From JBHENW01 sp046261875 (GTDB lineage: Bacteria > Acidobacteriota > Thermoanaerobaculia > UBA5066 > Gp7-AA6), in NCBI GenBank assembly GCA_046261875.1, contig JBHENW010000161.1, positions 1 through 35,314 on the forward strand: a DNA stretch of 35,314 nt. The letters are read 5' to 3'. This document shows, piece by piece, positions 16,440 to 23,230 of the stretch (positions are counted from its first letter, which is position 1; the number at the start of each line of letters is the position of its first letter). The position numbers and the translations under genes were made by a program. The notes under the pieces were generated by a model that saw only the letters and a list, made by a program, of their open reading frames with translations, had not been told where the DNA came from and searched no databases.

Positions 16440-17515
16440 CGTCCGCCGTCGCGCAGGAACCCGGCGATCGACGGGAGGAGCCCTCCGACCCCCTCTTCCA
16501 GAGGGCGGACGACGGGTATCCCGAGGCGTCCGGCGAGCTCGTCGCGCGCGCGCTCGGATTCCGGTGACGCCAGCCCTTCCGTGTTCAACGCGACGCCCAC
16601 CGTGCGGGCGCCGAGCAGTCGAATCAAGGCAATTTCCTCCTCGAGGGGCGGGATCGCGCAGCCGATTTCCTCCAGCCCTTCGAAATACGGCCGCCCGGCC
16701 GCGTGCTGCAGCACGACGCCTCGGGCCCCCGCCGAGAGGATGAGCTCCGAGCCGCAAGGGCCGGAGGGATTGCGCAGCGACGACTGCCCCTCGATCAGGA
16801 TCAGGTCGGGCTGCATCTCGCGCGCGCAGGACACGACGGCATGCTCCAGCTCGCCGCTGACGAAGTCGTTGGGAAGCGCATCGAGCAAGATCCCGTACGG
16901 CGCGCCTTGCATCCATCCGGTCTGGCCCGTAGAGATCCACTCGGTGCGGATCCCCGCCTCGTTCGCGGCCTGCGCAAGGAGCCGGGTCGTGGTGCGTTTG
17001 CCCACGGCGCAGTCCGTCCCGAGGACGGCGATCCGCGGCACCGGGATCTCCAGCGCCTCGCCGGTCCAGAAGCGCAGCTTCTCCGTCGGCTGTGGCTTGC
17101 GGATGTCGAGGATCTGCAAACCTCGGCGCCGCGCCTCCTCCGCGATCTCCGGGTCCTCGGAGGCGGCCTGGTGGAGGCCGTTGACGATCGTCAGACCGGC
17201 GCGGACCGCCTCGAGCAGAGCGGCCCGCAGTTCCTCGGTGAACCGGCCCCCGGACGTCGCGACGCCCACGACGGCGAAGTACGGCCGCTCGGCGGCCTTC
17301 TCCACAGCGTCCGGGATGCTCGCAAAGACCGGGATCCCCCGGAGTTGCCCGTCGAGGAGCTCCCCGGCATCGCGGCCGGCGCACGTGGAATCCACGACCC
17401 CAACGACGCGGTAACGGTCGCTCCCGCGCACGAGCCCATGCGCGGTCTTGCCGTAGGGCGTCCGAAACCGGCCTTCGCACAGGACGACGGCCGCGGCATC
17501 GACGGGCTGTCTCAA
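16436..17515 (-). CDS. dgcN: DgcN-like D-glutamate N-acetyltransferase (DUF1611)
   Basis: DUF1611 protein of 359 residues. The N-terminal Rossmann-like part has VVGVVDSTCAGRD and YFAVVGVATSGGRF. The C-terminal P-loop domain has GTDCAVGKRTTTRLLAQAA and further conserved WISTGQTGWMQG, LILIEGQSSLRNPSG and GVALNTEGL. DgcN proteins acetylate D-glutamate so that DgcA can racemise N-acetyl-D-glutamate to the L-form, feeding arginine or glutamate metabolism. No ATG is in frame at the right place. TTG at 17515 overlaps the upstream peptidase stop as TTGA, in keeping with the coupling seen across the operon. The family call is strong; the D-glutamate role rests on the adjacent dgcA. Confidence 0.85.
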   Translation of the reverse strand: MRQPVDAAAVVLCEGRFRTPYGKTAHGLVRGSDRYRVVGVVDSTCAGRDAGELLDGQLRGIPVFASIPDAVEKAAERPYFAVVGVATSGGRFTEELRAALLEAVRAGLTIVNGLHQAASEDPEIAEEARRRGLQILDIRKPQPTEKLRFWTGEALEIPVPRIAVLGTDCAVGKRTTTRLLAQAANEAGIRTEWISTGQTGWMQGAPYGILLDALPNDFVSGELEHAVVSCAREMQPDLILIEGQSSLRNPSGPCGSELILSAGARGVVLQHAAGRPYFEGLEEIGCAIPPLEEEIALIRLLGARTVGVALNTEGLASPESERARDELAGRLGIPVVRPLEEGVGGLLPSIAGFLRDGGR

Positions 17516-18414
17516 CGGACTTGGCCGCTGGCGGGATGGTAGGGGCGCTCTCGCGGAAGGACGTGCATGAGGACGCTCGAGGCGCCGAGCGAAGGCGCGC
17601 CGGCCGCCGCGCGCGCCTTGCGGGCATCGTAGATCACCAGGACGCTCTCCCCGAGGACCGTCCACCAGCCTTGCGGCGAGACTTCGGCGGCGGTCGATTC
17701 GTCGATGCCGATTCCGACCAGCCGGGTTTCTCGAGCACGAGGCTGACCAGCCGGTTGTGCCGGCGACGCCGGACGAAGTGCTGGTCCACGATGACGTCGT
17801 CGAGCAGCCCCAGACGCCGGGAGGTCACGATGTTTCCGCGCTCGATCGTGATGAAACCGACGTCGGGATCCGAGGGGGCCGGGAGCCGCCCGGACGCCGC
17901 TCCTCCCGGTGATCATGACCTCGGACATGACGGCGGCTCCCGCGGAAGATCCGCCGATGACGGCCCCTTCCCGGTAGCGCCTCCGGATCGCTTCTTCCAG
18001 GGGGGTCCCGCCGATCGCCGCGGTCAGGCGCGACTGGTCCCCGCCGCCGAACCAGACCCCCGTGACGCCCTCGAGGCGAGAGGCCGTTTCCGGCCTTTCC
18101 GCCTCCTCGCGACGGAACACCAGCCGTTCGGCGCGGGCGCCCATCTTCCGGAAATCTCCGGCCAGCTCGATACCGGCCTGCTCCGACTGACTCGCCATCG
18201 GGAAGAGCGCGATCCGCGCGCGTCCGGATCCTCCGGCGAGCTCGACGAAGCGCCGGAGCACCTCCGGAGGGATCGGTCCTCCGCCCACGATGAGGAGGTG
18301 GCCTTTCCGGACGTCGGCTTGTTCCGGCGCCGCGGTGACGCTCCGGCAGTGCGCCAGGAGGAGCGCCAGCGGAACGCACGCGATCATCCGTGCGACCGTT
18401 CGCCGCAGTCTCAT
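17512..18414 (-). CDS. S51-family (cyanophycinase/peptidase E-like) exported peptidase, frame disrupted
   Basis: Serine peptidase of family S51 with an N-terminal signal sequence from ATG 18414 (hydrophobic MIACVPLALLLAHC; the Cys makes a poor lipobox). GKGHLLIVGGG-type start, VWFGGGDQSRL and the nucleophile motif GGSSAGAAVMSEVMITG are intact. From about 17874 to 17727 the good protein sequence moves to the next frame (GFITIERGNIVTS, LLDDVIVDQHFVRRRRHN with catalytic His). It then returns for LVGIGIDESTAAEV. One extra base in a five-C run and one missing base in a three-C run (coding strand) explain both shifts. The frame has no stop, so a 300-residue product with a scrambled centre would still be read. 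Probably sequencing errors or a recent lesion. It heads the dgcN-dgcA operon. Confidence 0.8.
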   Translation of the reverse strand: MRLRRTVARMIACVPLALLLAHCRSVTAAPEQADVRKGHLLIVGGGPIPPEVLRRFVELAGGSGRARIALFPMASQSEQAGIELAGDFRKMGARAERLVFRREEAERPETASRLEGVTGVWFGGGDQSRLTAAIGGTPLEEAIRRRYREGAVIGGSSAGAAVMSEVMITGRSGVRAAPGPLGSRRRFHHDRARKHRDLPASGAARRRHRGPALRPASPAQPAGQPRARETRLVGIGIDESTAAEVSPQGWWTVLGESVLVIYDARKARAAAGAPSLGASSVLMHVLPRERPYHPASGQVR

Positions 18415-18522
18415 CCAAGAAAGTGTATCGGTGAAAAGAAACTCGAGAGGTGCGCGAAACAAAAAGAACGCGGGATAAGACCGCGGCGGCCGACAAATCA
18501 CGTTACGTCACACGAGGTGTGC

Positions 18523-19014
18523 ATGCGGACGTCCGGTTGGCGATTCGCAAAATGCGTGTCCCTGTCCTTCGAGGACAGCGACGGCAACGAATCGGCTCTC
18601 GTCCCGTCGGCCCAGCCCGGCCGGTTTCTCCTCGAGGGGGCGCCATCGCCGGTCTACGTGGACTTCCGCGCTGAAGGGGCGGTCCGGGAGCTGCGCCTGA
18701 CGTATCCCGACGAGCCACCGATCCTGTTCGACTCGATACGCGCGGCTTCTCCGGGCGCCTCGCGGCTGGCCGCCTACCGCGGCCCTTACGTCAACGAGGA
18801 GCTCGGCGTGGTCTACGAAATCGTCTGGGAGGGGTCCCGCTTGTTGCTGCGGAGACCCGGCCACTCGCCGTCCGAGCTCACCGCCCGGTTCGAGGACGCC
18901 TTCTCCGACCGCGACATCGGGGTCATCCGTTTCGCGCGGGCCGCGTCCGGCGAGATCTGCGGCTTCACCGTGCGATACGGCGCGCAGTCTCTGGAGTTCG
19001 CGAAGCTGCCTTAG
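18523..19014 (+). CDS. Small protein of two beta-lactamase-C-terminal-like domains
   Basis: Protein of 163 residues with no catalytic motif. The C-terminal half (LAAYRGPYVNEELGVVYEIVWEGSRLLLRRPG, then IRFARAASGEICGFTVRYG) resembles the small beta-barrel domain found behind serine beta-lactamase-like hydrolases. The N-terminal half (LVPSAQPGRFLLEGAPSPVYVDFRAEGAVRELRLTY) looks like a second copy of the same kind of module. The serine hydrolase domain itself is absent. ATG at 18523 follows GAGGTG at good spacing. It is divergent from the S51/dgcN operon and convergent with the CADD-like gene. It may be a free-standing accessory domain or the surviving tail of a lost peptidase. Confidence 0.65.
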   Translation: MRTSGWRFAKCVSLSFEDSDGNESALVPSAQPGRFLLEGAPSPVYVDFRAEGAVRELRLTYPDEPPILFDSIRAASPGASRLAAYRGPYVNEELGVVYEIVWEGSRLLLRRPGHSPSELTARFEDAFSDRDIGVIRFARAASGEICGFTVRYGAQSLEFAKLP

Positions 19015-19033
19015 GCCCGCGGGGACGATCCGG

Positions 19034-19711
19034 CTATGCCAGCCCGTTCTCCCGCAGGATTCCGTCGAGGGCGCGGTTGAGCGCGGTCAAGCAGCGGTCG
19101 GCCGATGCGAGCGCCTTCTCCCGCTCTTCGCCGTTCTCGGCCACGCGGCCCAGAGCCTCGCGCTCCACCTGGCGGTGCCACACGTCCGCCTCTTCGTGGA
19201 GGGTGAAGAACCGCACGGCCTCGGAGTCGGCGATCCCGTAGAAGGACGCGAGGCCTTCCCGCTTGGTCTTCGAGATCTCCGGGATCTGCGACTCGTAGGC
19301 GTAGAGCGCCGCAAGCCCCTCCGGCACGGTGCCCGTCGCGGTCGAGCGGCGGAACTCGGCGATCGCGTCGGCGATCTCGGGCGTCCGCGGCGAGCTCGAG
19401 AGATCGGATTCCGTCGCGCCGACGGACGCCGCGAACCGCCGCCACAGGAAGGGATGGTTCTTCTCGCCGCGCTCCTCCTCGATCAGGTTCTCGAGCAGCT
19501 CCTGACGCAGCGCCGCGTCGTCGCAATGCGAGTGGACGCCGGAGACGTACGTCGGAAAGGCGGCGACGTGGGGGTAATAGGAGATCGCGTACTCGCGGAT
19601 GTGCTCCTTCGTCAGCTTCCCCTCGCTCCAGAGGCAGTAGAAGCGGTGCTTGAGAAGGTGCTTCTCGGCGACGAGGGCATCGAGCTTCGTCAGGAACTCT
19701 TCACGCGTCAT
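19034..19711 (-). CDS. CADD-like di-iron oxidase, candidate p-aminobenzoate synthase
   Basis: Heme-oxygenase-fold protein of 225 residues close to Chlamydia CADD and Nitrosomonas NE1434. From the sequence, metal-ligand candidates are Glu79, His86, Glu140, His172, Asp176 and His179 (the last three in LHEEADVWH). These match CADD Glu81, His88, Glu142, His174, Asp178 and His181 with a constant offset of two. CADD Tyr27 and Lys152, reported as sacrificed to make p-aminobenzoate, align with Tyr25 and Lys150 here. CADD Tyr170 is Phe168. CADD numbering is from memory. ATG at 19711 has AAGGAG upstream. It lies 48 bases after the SDR gene. PqqC/TenA relatives are less likely given the ligand spacing. 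Confidence 0.85.
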   Translation of the reverse strand: MTREEFLTKLDALVAEKHLLKHRFYCLWSEGKLTKEHIREYAISYYPHVAAFPTYVSGVHSHCDDAALRQELLENLIEEERGEKNHPFLWRRFAASVGATESDLSSSPRTPEIADAIAEFRRSTATGTVPEGLAALYAYESQIPEISKTKREGLASFYGIADSEAVRFFTLHEEADVWHRQVEREALGRVAENGEEREKALASADRCLTALNRALDGILRENGLA

Positions 19712-19759
19712 GATCTTCTCCTTCTACCGCCTGTTCGACCCGCCACCCACTACCTTACC

Positions 19760-20593
19760 TCAGGGCATCACCTGGCCGCCGTCGATGACGAGGGCCTGTC
19801 CGGTGACCGATTGTGCTTCATCCGACGCGAGGTAGGCCGCCAGGCCGGCCACTTCCTCGGGATCCAGGACCCGTCCGAGGGCCGCCATCCGCGCCGCCTT
19901 GTCGTGCGCCTGCTCCTCCGAGATCTTCGCCCGATGGGCGATCCGGCGGATCCCGTCGCGGCCCATCTCCGTTTCCACCCAGCCCGGGCAGATCGCGTTG
20001 ACCGTGATCTGCCGCGGGGCGAGCTCCAGCGCGAGGGTCCGGGTCAGCCCGATGACCCCGTGCTTCGACGCGGAATAGGCCGCCTGCCCCGCGACCCCGA
20101 AGCGGCCGAGGACGGAGGACATGTTGATGACTCGCCCGCCTTGCGGCAGGAACGGGGCCGCCTCGCGCGTCACGCGGAAGACCGCGGTCAGGTTGGTCGC
20201 GATGATCGCGTTCCAGCGCGAGTCTTCCGATCCGTCGAGCGGCGTGGGGCCCCCGAGGCCGGCGTTGTTGACGAGGATGTCGATGCGGCCCCAGCGCGCG
20301 ACGATCGACGCGATCGCGTTGGAGACGGACACCGGAATGGTCACGTCGCAGCTGATGGCGACGGCATCGTCTCCGCGCTCCGTCAGCTGCGACGCGATGC
20401 GCTCGGACGCCGCCTCGTCCCGGGCGGCCAGCGCGACGCGGGCGCCCTCCTCGGCGAAACGGCGCGCGATCGCTTCCCCGATGCCGCGCGACGCTCCGGT
20501 GATGAACGCGACCTTCCCGGCGAGGCGACGACTCTGTCGCTTCTCCAGCGACGCGGTGTCCTCTTTCCGCCGCCGCGGGGAGGTGTCGTCCAT
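19760..20593 (-). CDS. Short-chain dehydrogenase/reductase (FabG/hydroxybutyrate-dehydrogenase-like)
   Basis: Classical SDR of about 277 residues. After a charged N-terminal leader it shows the cofactor motif ITGASRGIGEAIAR, VNNAGLGGP, the catalytic Ser in VINMSSVLGRFG and the Tyr/Lys pair in AAYSASKHG. It then has NAICPGWVETEM and ends in SVTGQALVIDGGQVMP. RDEAAS after the second strand is compatible with NADPH. ATG at 20593 is chosen; GTG at 20608 is the in-frame alternative, six bases after the ispH stop. Substrate could be a beta-ketoacyl thioester or a small ketone; neighbours (ispH upstream, CADD-like gene downstream) do not decide it. Confidence 0.85.
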   Translation of the reverse strand: MDDTSPRRRKEDTASLEKRQSRRLAGKVAFITGASRGIGEAIARRFAEEGARVALAARDEAASERIASQLTERGDDAVAISCDVTIPVSVSNAIASIVARWGRIDILVNNAGLGGPTPLDGSEDSRWNAIIATNLTAVFRVTREAAPFLPQGGRVINMSSVLGRFGVAGQAAYSASKHGVIGLTRTLALELAPRQITVNAICPGWVETEMGRDGIRRIAHRAKISEEQAHDKAARMAALGRVLDPEEVAGLAAYLASDEAQSVTGQALVIDGGQVMP

Positions 20594-20614
20594 CGGATCC
20601 CGGCTCACGGCGGG

Positions 20615-21622
20615 TCAGCGCACGGTGGGTGTCGAGGGCTCCGCGTCGCCGCGGTCGCGCGCGATCGGCGCGAGCTCGGGGGGGAGCGGGAAGTGGACGT
20701 CCTCCTCGACCGTGCGAAGCGCCCGCACGTCCGTAGCGCCCCGCTCTCCGAGCCAGCGCACGATCTCCTCCACCAGGAAGTCCGGCGCCGAGGCGCCGGA
20801 GGTCACCCCGACGGTTTCCACGCCGGCGATCCAGGCGGGATCCACCTCGGAGGCGTCGTCCACGAGGTAGGCGCGGGCCCCCGCCGATTGCGCCTCCTCG
20901 ACGAGCCGGTTGGAGTTGGAGGAGTTCTTCGAGCCGACCACGAGGATGACGGGCGCCTCCCGGGCGAGCGCGCGGACGGCGACCTGGCGGTTCTGCGTCG
21001 CGTAACAGATGTCGTCCCGGGCGGCCGTCTGGAGGAGCGGAAACCGGCGCTTGAGGGCTTCCAGGATCGGGCGCGTGTCCTCCATGGACAGCGTCGTCTG
21101 CGTGATGACGGCGACGCGCGCGGGATCCGAAACGACGACGGTCTCGGCGTCCCGCACGCTGGAGACGAGCGTCATGCGCGAAGCCGCTTCCCCCATCGTG
21201 CCCTCGACCTCCTCGTGGCCGGGATGCCCGATGAGGATGATCTGGTAGCCGAGTCTGGCGAACCGGACCGCTTCGAGGTGGACTTTGGTGACGAGCGGGC
21301 AGGTCGCGTCGATGACGCGGAGCCCCCGGCGCGCCGCCTCCTCACGGACCTGCGGGGCGACGCCGTGGGCGGAGAAAACGACGCGTCCGCCGTCGGGGAC
21401 CTCGTCGAGCTCCTGAACGAATCGGACACCGCGGCGCTCGAAGCCGCGCACCACGTGGAGGTTGTGCACGATCTCGCGGCGCACGTAGAGGGGCCCGTCG
21501 TAGGCCTCGAGCGCGAGGTCTACGATGTCGATCGCGCGCACGACTCCCGCGCAAAAGCCGCGCGGAGCGGCGAGAAGGACCGTGCGGAGGGTCGCGGCCG
21601 GGGCCTTGCTCACGGACTGCAT
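20615..21622 (-). CDS. ispH: IspH, 4-hydroxy-3-methylbut-2-enyl diphosphate reductase
   Basis: Last enzyme of the MEP isoprenoid pathway, 335 residues. It converts HMBPP to IPP and DMAPP with a [4Fe-4S] cluster in the cytoplasm. The three cluster cysteines are in APRGFCAGVVRAI, VIDATCPLVTKVH and ICYATQNRQ. Substrate-binding residues are visible in REIVHNLHVV, FSAHGVAP, GHPGHEEVEGTMG, TQTTLS and VGSKNSSNSNRL. The ORF extends further upstream, but ATG at 21622 gives the normal N-terminus. A TAGAAT hexamer ends 10 bases before this ATG and no Shine-Dalgarno is present, hinting at a leaderless message. It is followed on the same strand by the SDR gene after 21 bases. Confidence 0.95.
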   Translation of the reverse strand: MQSVSKAPAATLRTVLLAAPRGFCAGVVRAIDIVDLALEAYDGPLYVRREIVHNLHVVRGFERRGVRFVQELDEVPDGGRVVFSAHGVAPQVREEAARRGLRVIDATCPLVTKVHLEAVRFARLGYQIILIGHPGHEEVEGTMGEAASRMTLVSSVRDAETVVVSDPARVAVITQTTLSMEDTRPILEALKRRFPLLQTAARDDICYATQNRQVAVRALAREAPVILVVGSKNSSNSNRLVEEAQSAGARAYLVDDASEVDPAWIAGVETVGVTSGASAPDFLVEEIVRWLGERGATDVRALRTVEEDVHFPLPPELAPIARDRGDAEPSTPTVR

Positions 21623-21632
21623 CGGGACGGCG

Positions 21633-21638
21633 ATTCTA
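21633..21638 (-). promoter_or_regulatory. Possible -10 element of ispH
   Basis: TAGAAT on the minus strand, 10 bases before the ispH ATG at 21622. With a normal start point the transcript would begin within a few bases of the start codon. No clear -35 box was recognised. Confidence 0.35.
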
Positions 21639-21663
21639 ACGCCCGGCGGCCTCCCTCCGCCCG

Positions 21664-21822
21664 TCAGGGGCGGGGAGAGGGCGCGGCCCTCCGGAGATCG
21701 CGGCGGTAGAGCGCCCATTCCAGCTCGCACGTGTCGCAGAACCGCCGCCCATCCGACTGCTCCCGCGTGCATCCCTCGTTGGCGTTGGCGCAAGTCCGTT
21801 GCTCTTCCTCGTGTCTCTTCAT
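21664..21822 (-). CDS. Cys-rich mini-protein, zinc-ribbon-like
   Basis: Protein of 52 residues. Its ATG at 21822 overlaps the tetR stop as ATGA and is preceded by AAAGGAG. Four cysteines are arranged C-x6-C-x10-C-x2-C (TCANANEGCT ... RRFCDTCELEW), followed by an Arg-rich tail ending in Pro-rich residues. This spacing suggests a single zinc knuckle or ribbon. No catalytic domain is present. Translational coupling to TetR implies co-expression and perhaps a shared role, for example as a co-regulator or metal-dependent partner; that is inference. I do not recognise a named family. Confidence 0.65.
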   Translation of the reverse strand: MKRHEEEQRTCANANEGCTREQSDGRRFCDTCELEWALYRRDLRRAAPSPRP

Positions 21823-22454
21823 GTCCGGCGTCTCCTTTCCCGGGCCGGCTGCGCGCCGACCAGATAACCGAGCAGTTCCCGCTCGCAGCGGTCGCGGTAG
21901 GCGGCGAAGCTCCCTTCCGGGTCTTTTTCCGTCAGCCACTGCATCATCAGGCCGTCGAAAATCGCGCGCAGCGTCGAGGCGGCTTCGCGGGCGTCGCGGA
22001 GGAGGAACACCCCCCGGCGCATCCCCTCTTCGACGATGCCCCGATCGATCTCCCGGCACCCCCCGTAGAAGCGCTCCCCGATCTCCCGGAAGCTTTCGCG
22101 GCGGGCGGCCAGCCCGCAGAAGTCCACGTACGCCCGGAAAAACGCGCGGTTCTTCGAGGGCGAAGGGAAGATCAGCGCAACGAGAGCGCGGAGCTTTTCC
22201 ACCGGATCCTCGACCGCGCCGACCGCCTCCCGCATCCGCGCGTGGATCGAATCGATCAACCAGCCGAAGAGCTCGCGGAAGAGGTCTTCCTTCGAGTCGA
22301 AGTAGTAGAGCGTGACGCCCTTGGAGACGCCGGCCCGTTGCGCGATGTCCTCCAGCCGGACCTCGGAGAAGCCCTTCTCCGAGACTTCGCGGAAGGCGGC
22401 CTTCAGCAAAGCGAGCCGGCGCTCGGCTTCATGGGCGAGAGGGGTTCGGGGCAC
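21819..22454 (-). CDS. TetR-family transcriptional regulator
   Basis: TetR/AcrR regulator of 211 residues. The N-terminal helix-turn-helix is clear: ALLKAAFREVSEKGFSEVRLEDIAQRAGVSKGVTLYYFDSKEDLF, about residues 15-60. The C-terminal ligand domain (about 70-200) includes the FDGLMMQWL dimer-helix type segment seen in FadR/BetI-like regulators. GTG at 22454 is the start. The control region carries a perfect 14-base palindrome (22469-22482) placed between -35-like and -10-like boxes of its own promoter, implying autorepression. The divergent moaD-moaE-enoyl-CoA-hydratase-ALDH operon is the obvious second target. The ligand may be an acyl-CoA or aldehyde-related molecule (inference). Confidence 0.9.
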   Translation of the reverse strand: MPRTPLAHEAERRLALLKAAFREVSEKGFSEVRLEDIAQRAGVSKGVTLYYFDSKEDLFRELFGWLIDSIHARMREAVGAVEDPVEKLRALVALIFPSPSKNRAFFRAYVDFCGLAARRESFREIGERFYGGCREIDRGIVEEGMRRGVFLLRDAREAASTLRAIFDGLMMQWLTEKDPEGSFAAYRDRCERELLGYLVGAQPARERRRRT

Positions 22455-22461
22455 GACAGGA

Positions 22462-22489
22462 CCTTAACTGACCGGTCGGTCAAAATCAA
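22462..22489 (-). promoter_or_regulatory. Putative tetR promoter enclosing the operator
   Basis: On the minus strand TTGATT (22489-22484) and TTAAGG (22467-22462) are separated by 16 bases, a plausible -35/-10 pair. The operator palindrome fills the spacer. The -10 box ends seven bases before the GTG at 22454, so the message would be nearly leaderless. Confidence 0.4.
22469..22482. promoter_or_regulatory. TetR-type operator palindrome
   Basis: TGACCGGTCGGTCA, whose two TGACC half-sites form an inverted repeat with central GGTC/GACC overlap, is the common operator style of FadR/BetI-like TetR regulators. It lies 15 bases upstream of the tetR start and ahead of moaD, so one repressor dimer could control both directions. 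Confidence 0.7.
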
Positions 22490-22531
22490 AGGATGGCGAC
22501 GGTTCCCAGCCGGGCGTTTAGACTGCGACTT

Positions 22532-22777
22532 GTGCGGGTGAACGTCCTTTATTTCGCGTCGTTTCGCGACGCCGCCGGGAGGGAGCGGGAATCCCGGGAA
22601 GTGCCCGATGGCAGCTCCGTGGCGGATCTCTGGAGAGCCCTTCAGGGGGAGATCCCTTACCTCCGCGCTTTCACTCACATACCGCCCCCGGCGGTCAACC
22701 GAGCGCACGTGGACGCCGCGACGAGGCTGGCCGATGGCGACGAGGTCGCGTTCCTCCCCCCCGTTGCAGGCGGCTAG
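22532..22777 (+). CDS. moaD: MoaD, molybdopterin synthase small subunit
   Basis: Ubiquitin-fold sulfur carrier of molybdopterin synthase. GTG at 22532 gives 81 residues, the length of E. coli MoaD, beginning VRVNVLYFASFRDAAGRE and ending DEVAFLPPVAGG. The terminal Gly-Gly is the tail that is adenylated and converted to a thiocarboxylate before sulfur transfer to precursor Z. ATG at 22493, ten bases after the operator, would add 13 residues that do not belong to the family but cannot be excluded as the start of a leaderless message. The gene is followed after nine bases by moaE. It heads an operon otherwise devoted to acyl-CoA and aldehyde metabolism. Confidence 0.9.
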   Translation: MRVNVLYFASFRDAAGRERESREVPDGSSVADLWRALQGEIPYLRAFTHIPPPAVNRAHVDAATRLADGDEVAFLPPVAGG

Positions 22778-22786
22778 CTCCGCTTC

Positions 22787-23230
22787 ATGTACTTGACGTC
22801 CGAAGCCATCGACGTGAATGCCCTGCTGCGGGACGTCCGCTCCTCAGAGGGCGCCCTCTGTCTCTTTCTCGGCGTCGTTCGCGACGAAAACGCCGGTCGG
22901 GAGACGGTCGAGATCCTCTACGAGGCGTACGGGCCGATGGCCGAGGAAGAGCTTTCGCGCATCGCCGCGGAGATCTGCCGGGAGTGGCCCGGGTCCCGCT
23001 TGCGCATCCGTCACCGGACCGGCCGGGTGCGCGTCGGCGAGCCCTCCGTCGCGATCGCGGCGACGGCCCCCCACCGCGCGGATGCCTTCGCAGCTTGCCG
23101 TGCGGCGATCGACCGCATCAAGACGCGCGTCCCGATTTGGAAGAAGGAGTTCCACCCGGACGGAAGCTCGGACTGGGTCGACCCCACGGCTCTGGTACCA
23201 TTCGCCGTTTCAGGCCAGGAGGATTCATGA
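22787..23230 (+). CDS. moaE: MoaE, molybdopterin synthase catalytic subunit
   Basis: Catalytic subunit of molybdopterin synthase, 147 residues. With MoaD it turns cyclic pyranopterin monophosphate into molybdopterin. Family motifs are CLFLGVVRDEN, LYEAYGPMAEEEL, the RHRTGRVRVGEPSVAIA strand pair, APHRADAFAACRAAID and the C-terminal active-site segment RIKTRVPIWKKEFHPDG with its Lys residues. ATG at 22787 fits homologues. Its stop overlaps the following enoyl-CoA hydratase ATG as ATGA. The other molybdenum-cofactor genes are not in the window. Confidence 0.94.
   Translation: MYLTSEAIDVNALLRDVRSSEGALCLFLGVVRDENAGRETVEILYEAYGPMAEEELSRIAAEICREWPGSRLRIRHRTGRVRVGEPSVAIAATAPHRADAFAACRAAIDRIKTRVPIWKKEFHPDGSSDWVDPTALVPFAVSGQEDS

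Noticed and set aside
21657..21673. GC-rich stem-loop over the stop of the mini-protein gene as a terminator
   Set aside because: Only six pairs and no U-tract on the minus strand; such stems are common by chance at this base composition.
19175..21709. 844-codon plus-strand frame opposite the CADD-like gene, SDR and ispH
   Set aside because: Antisense to three genes with clear active sites; translation is low-complexity.
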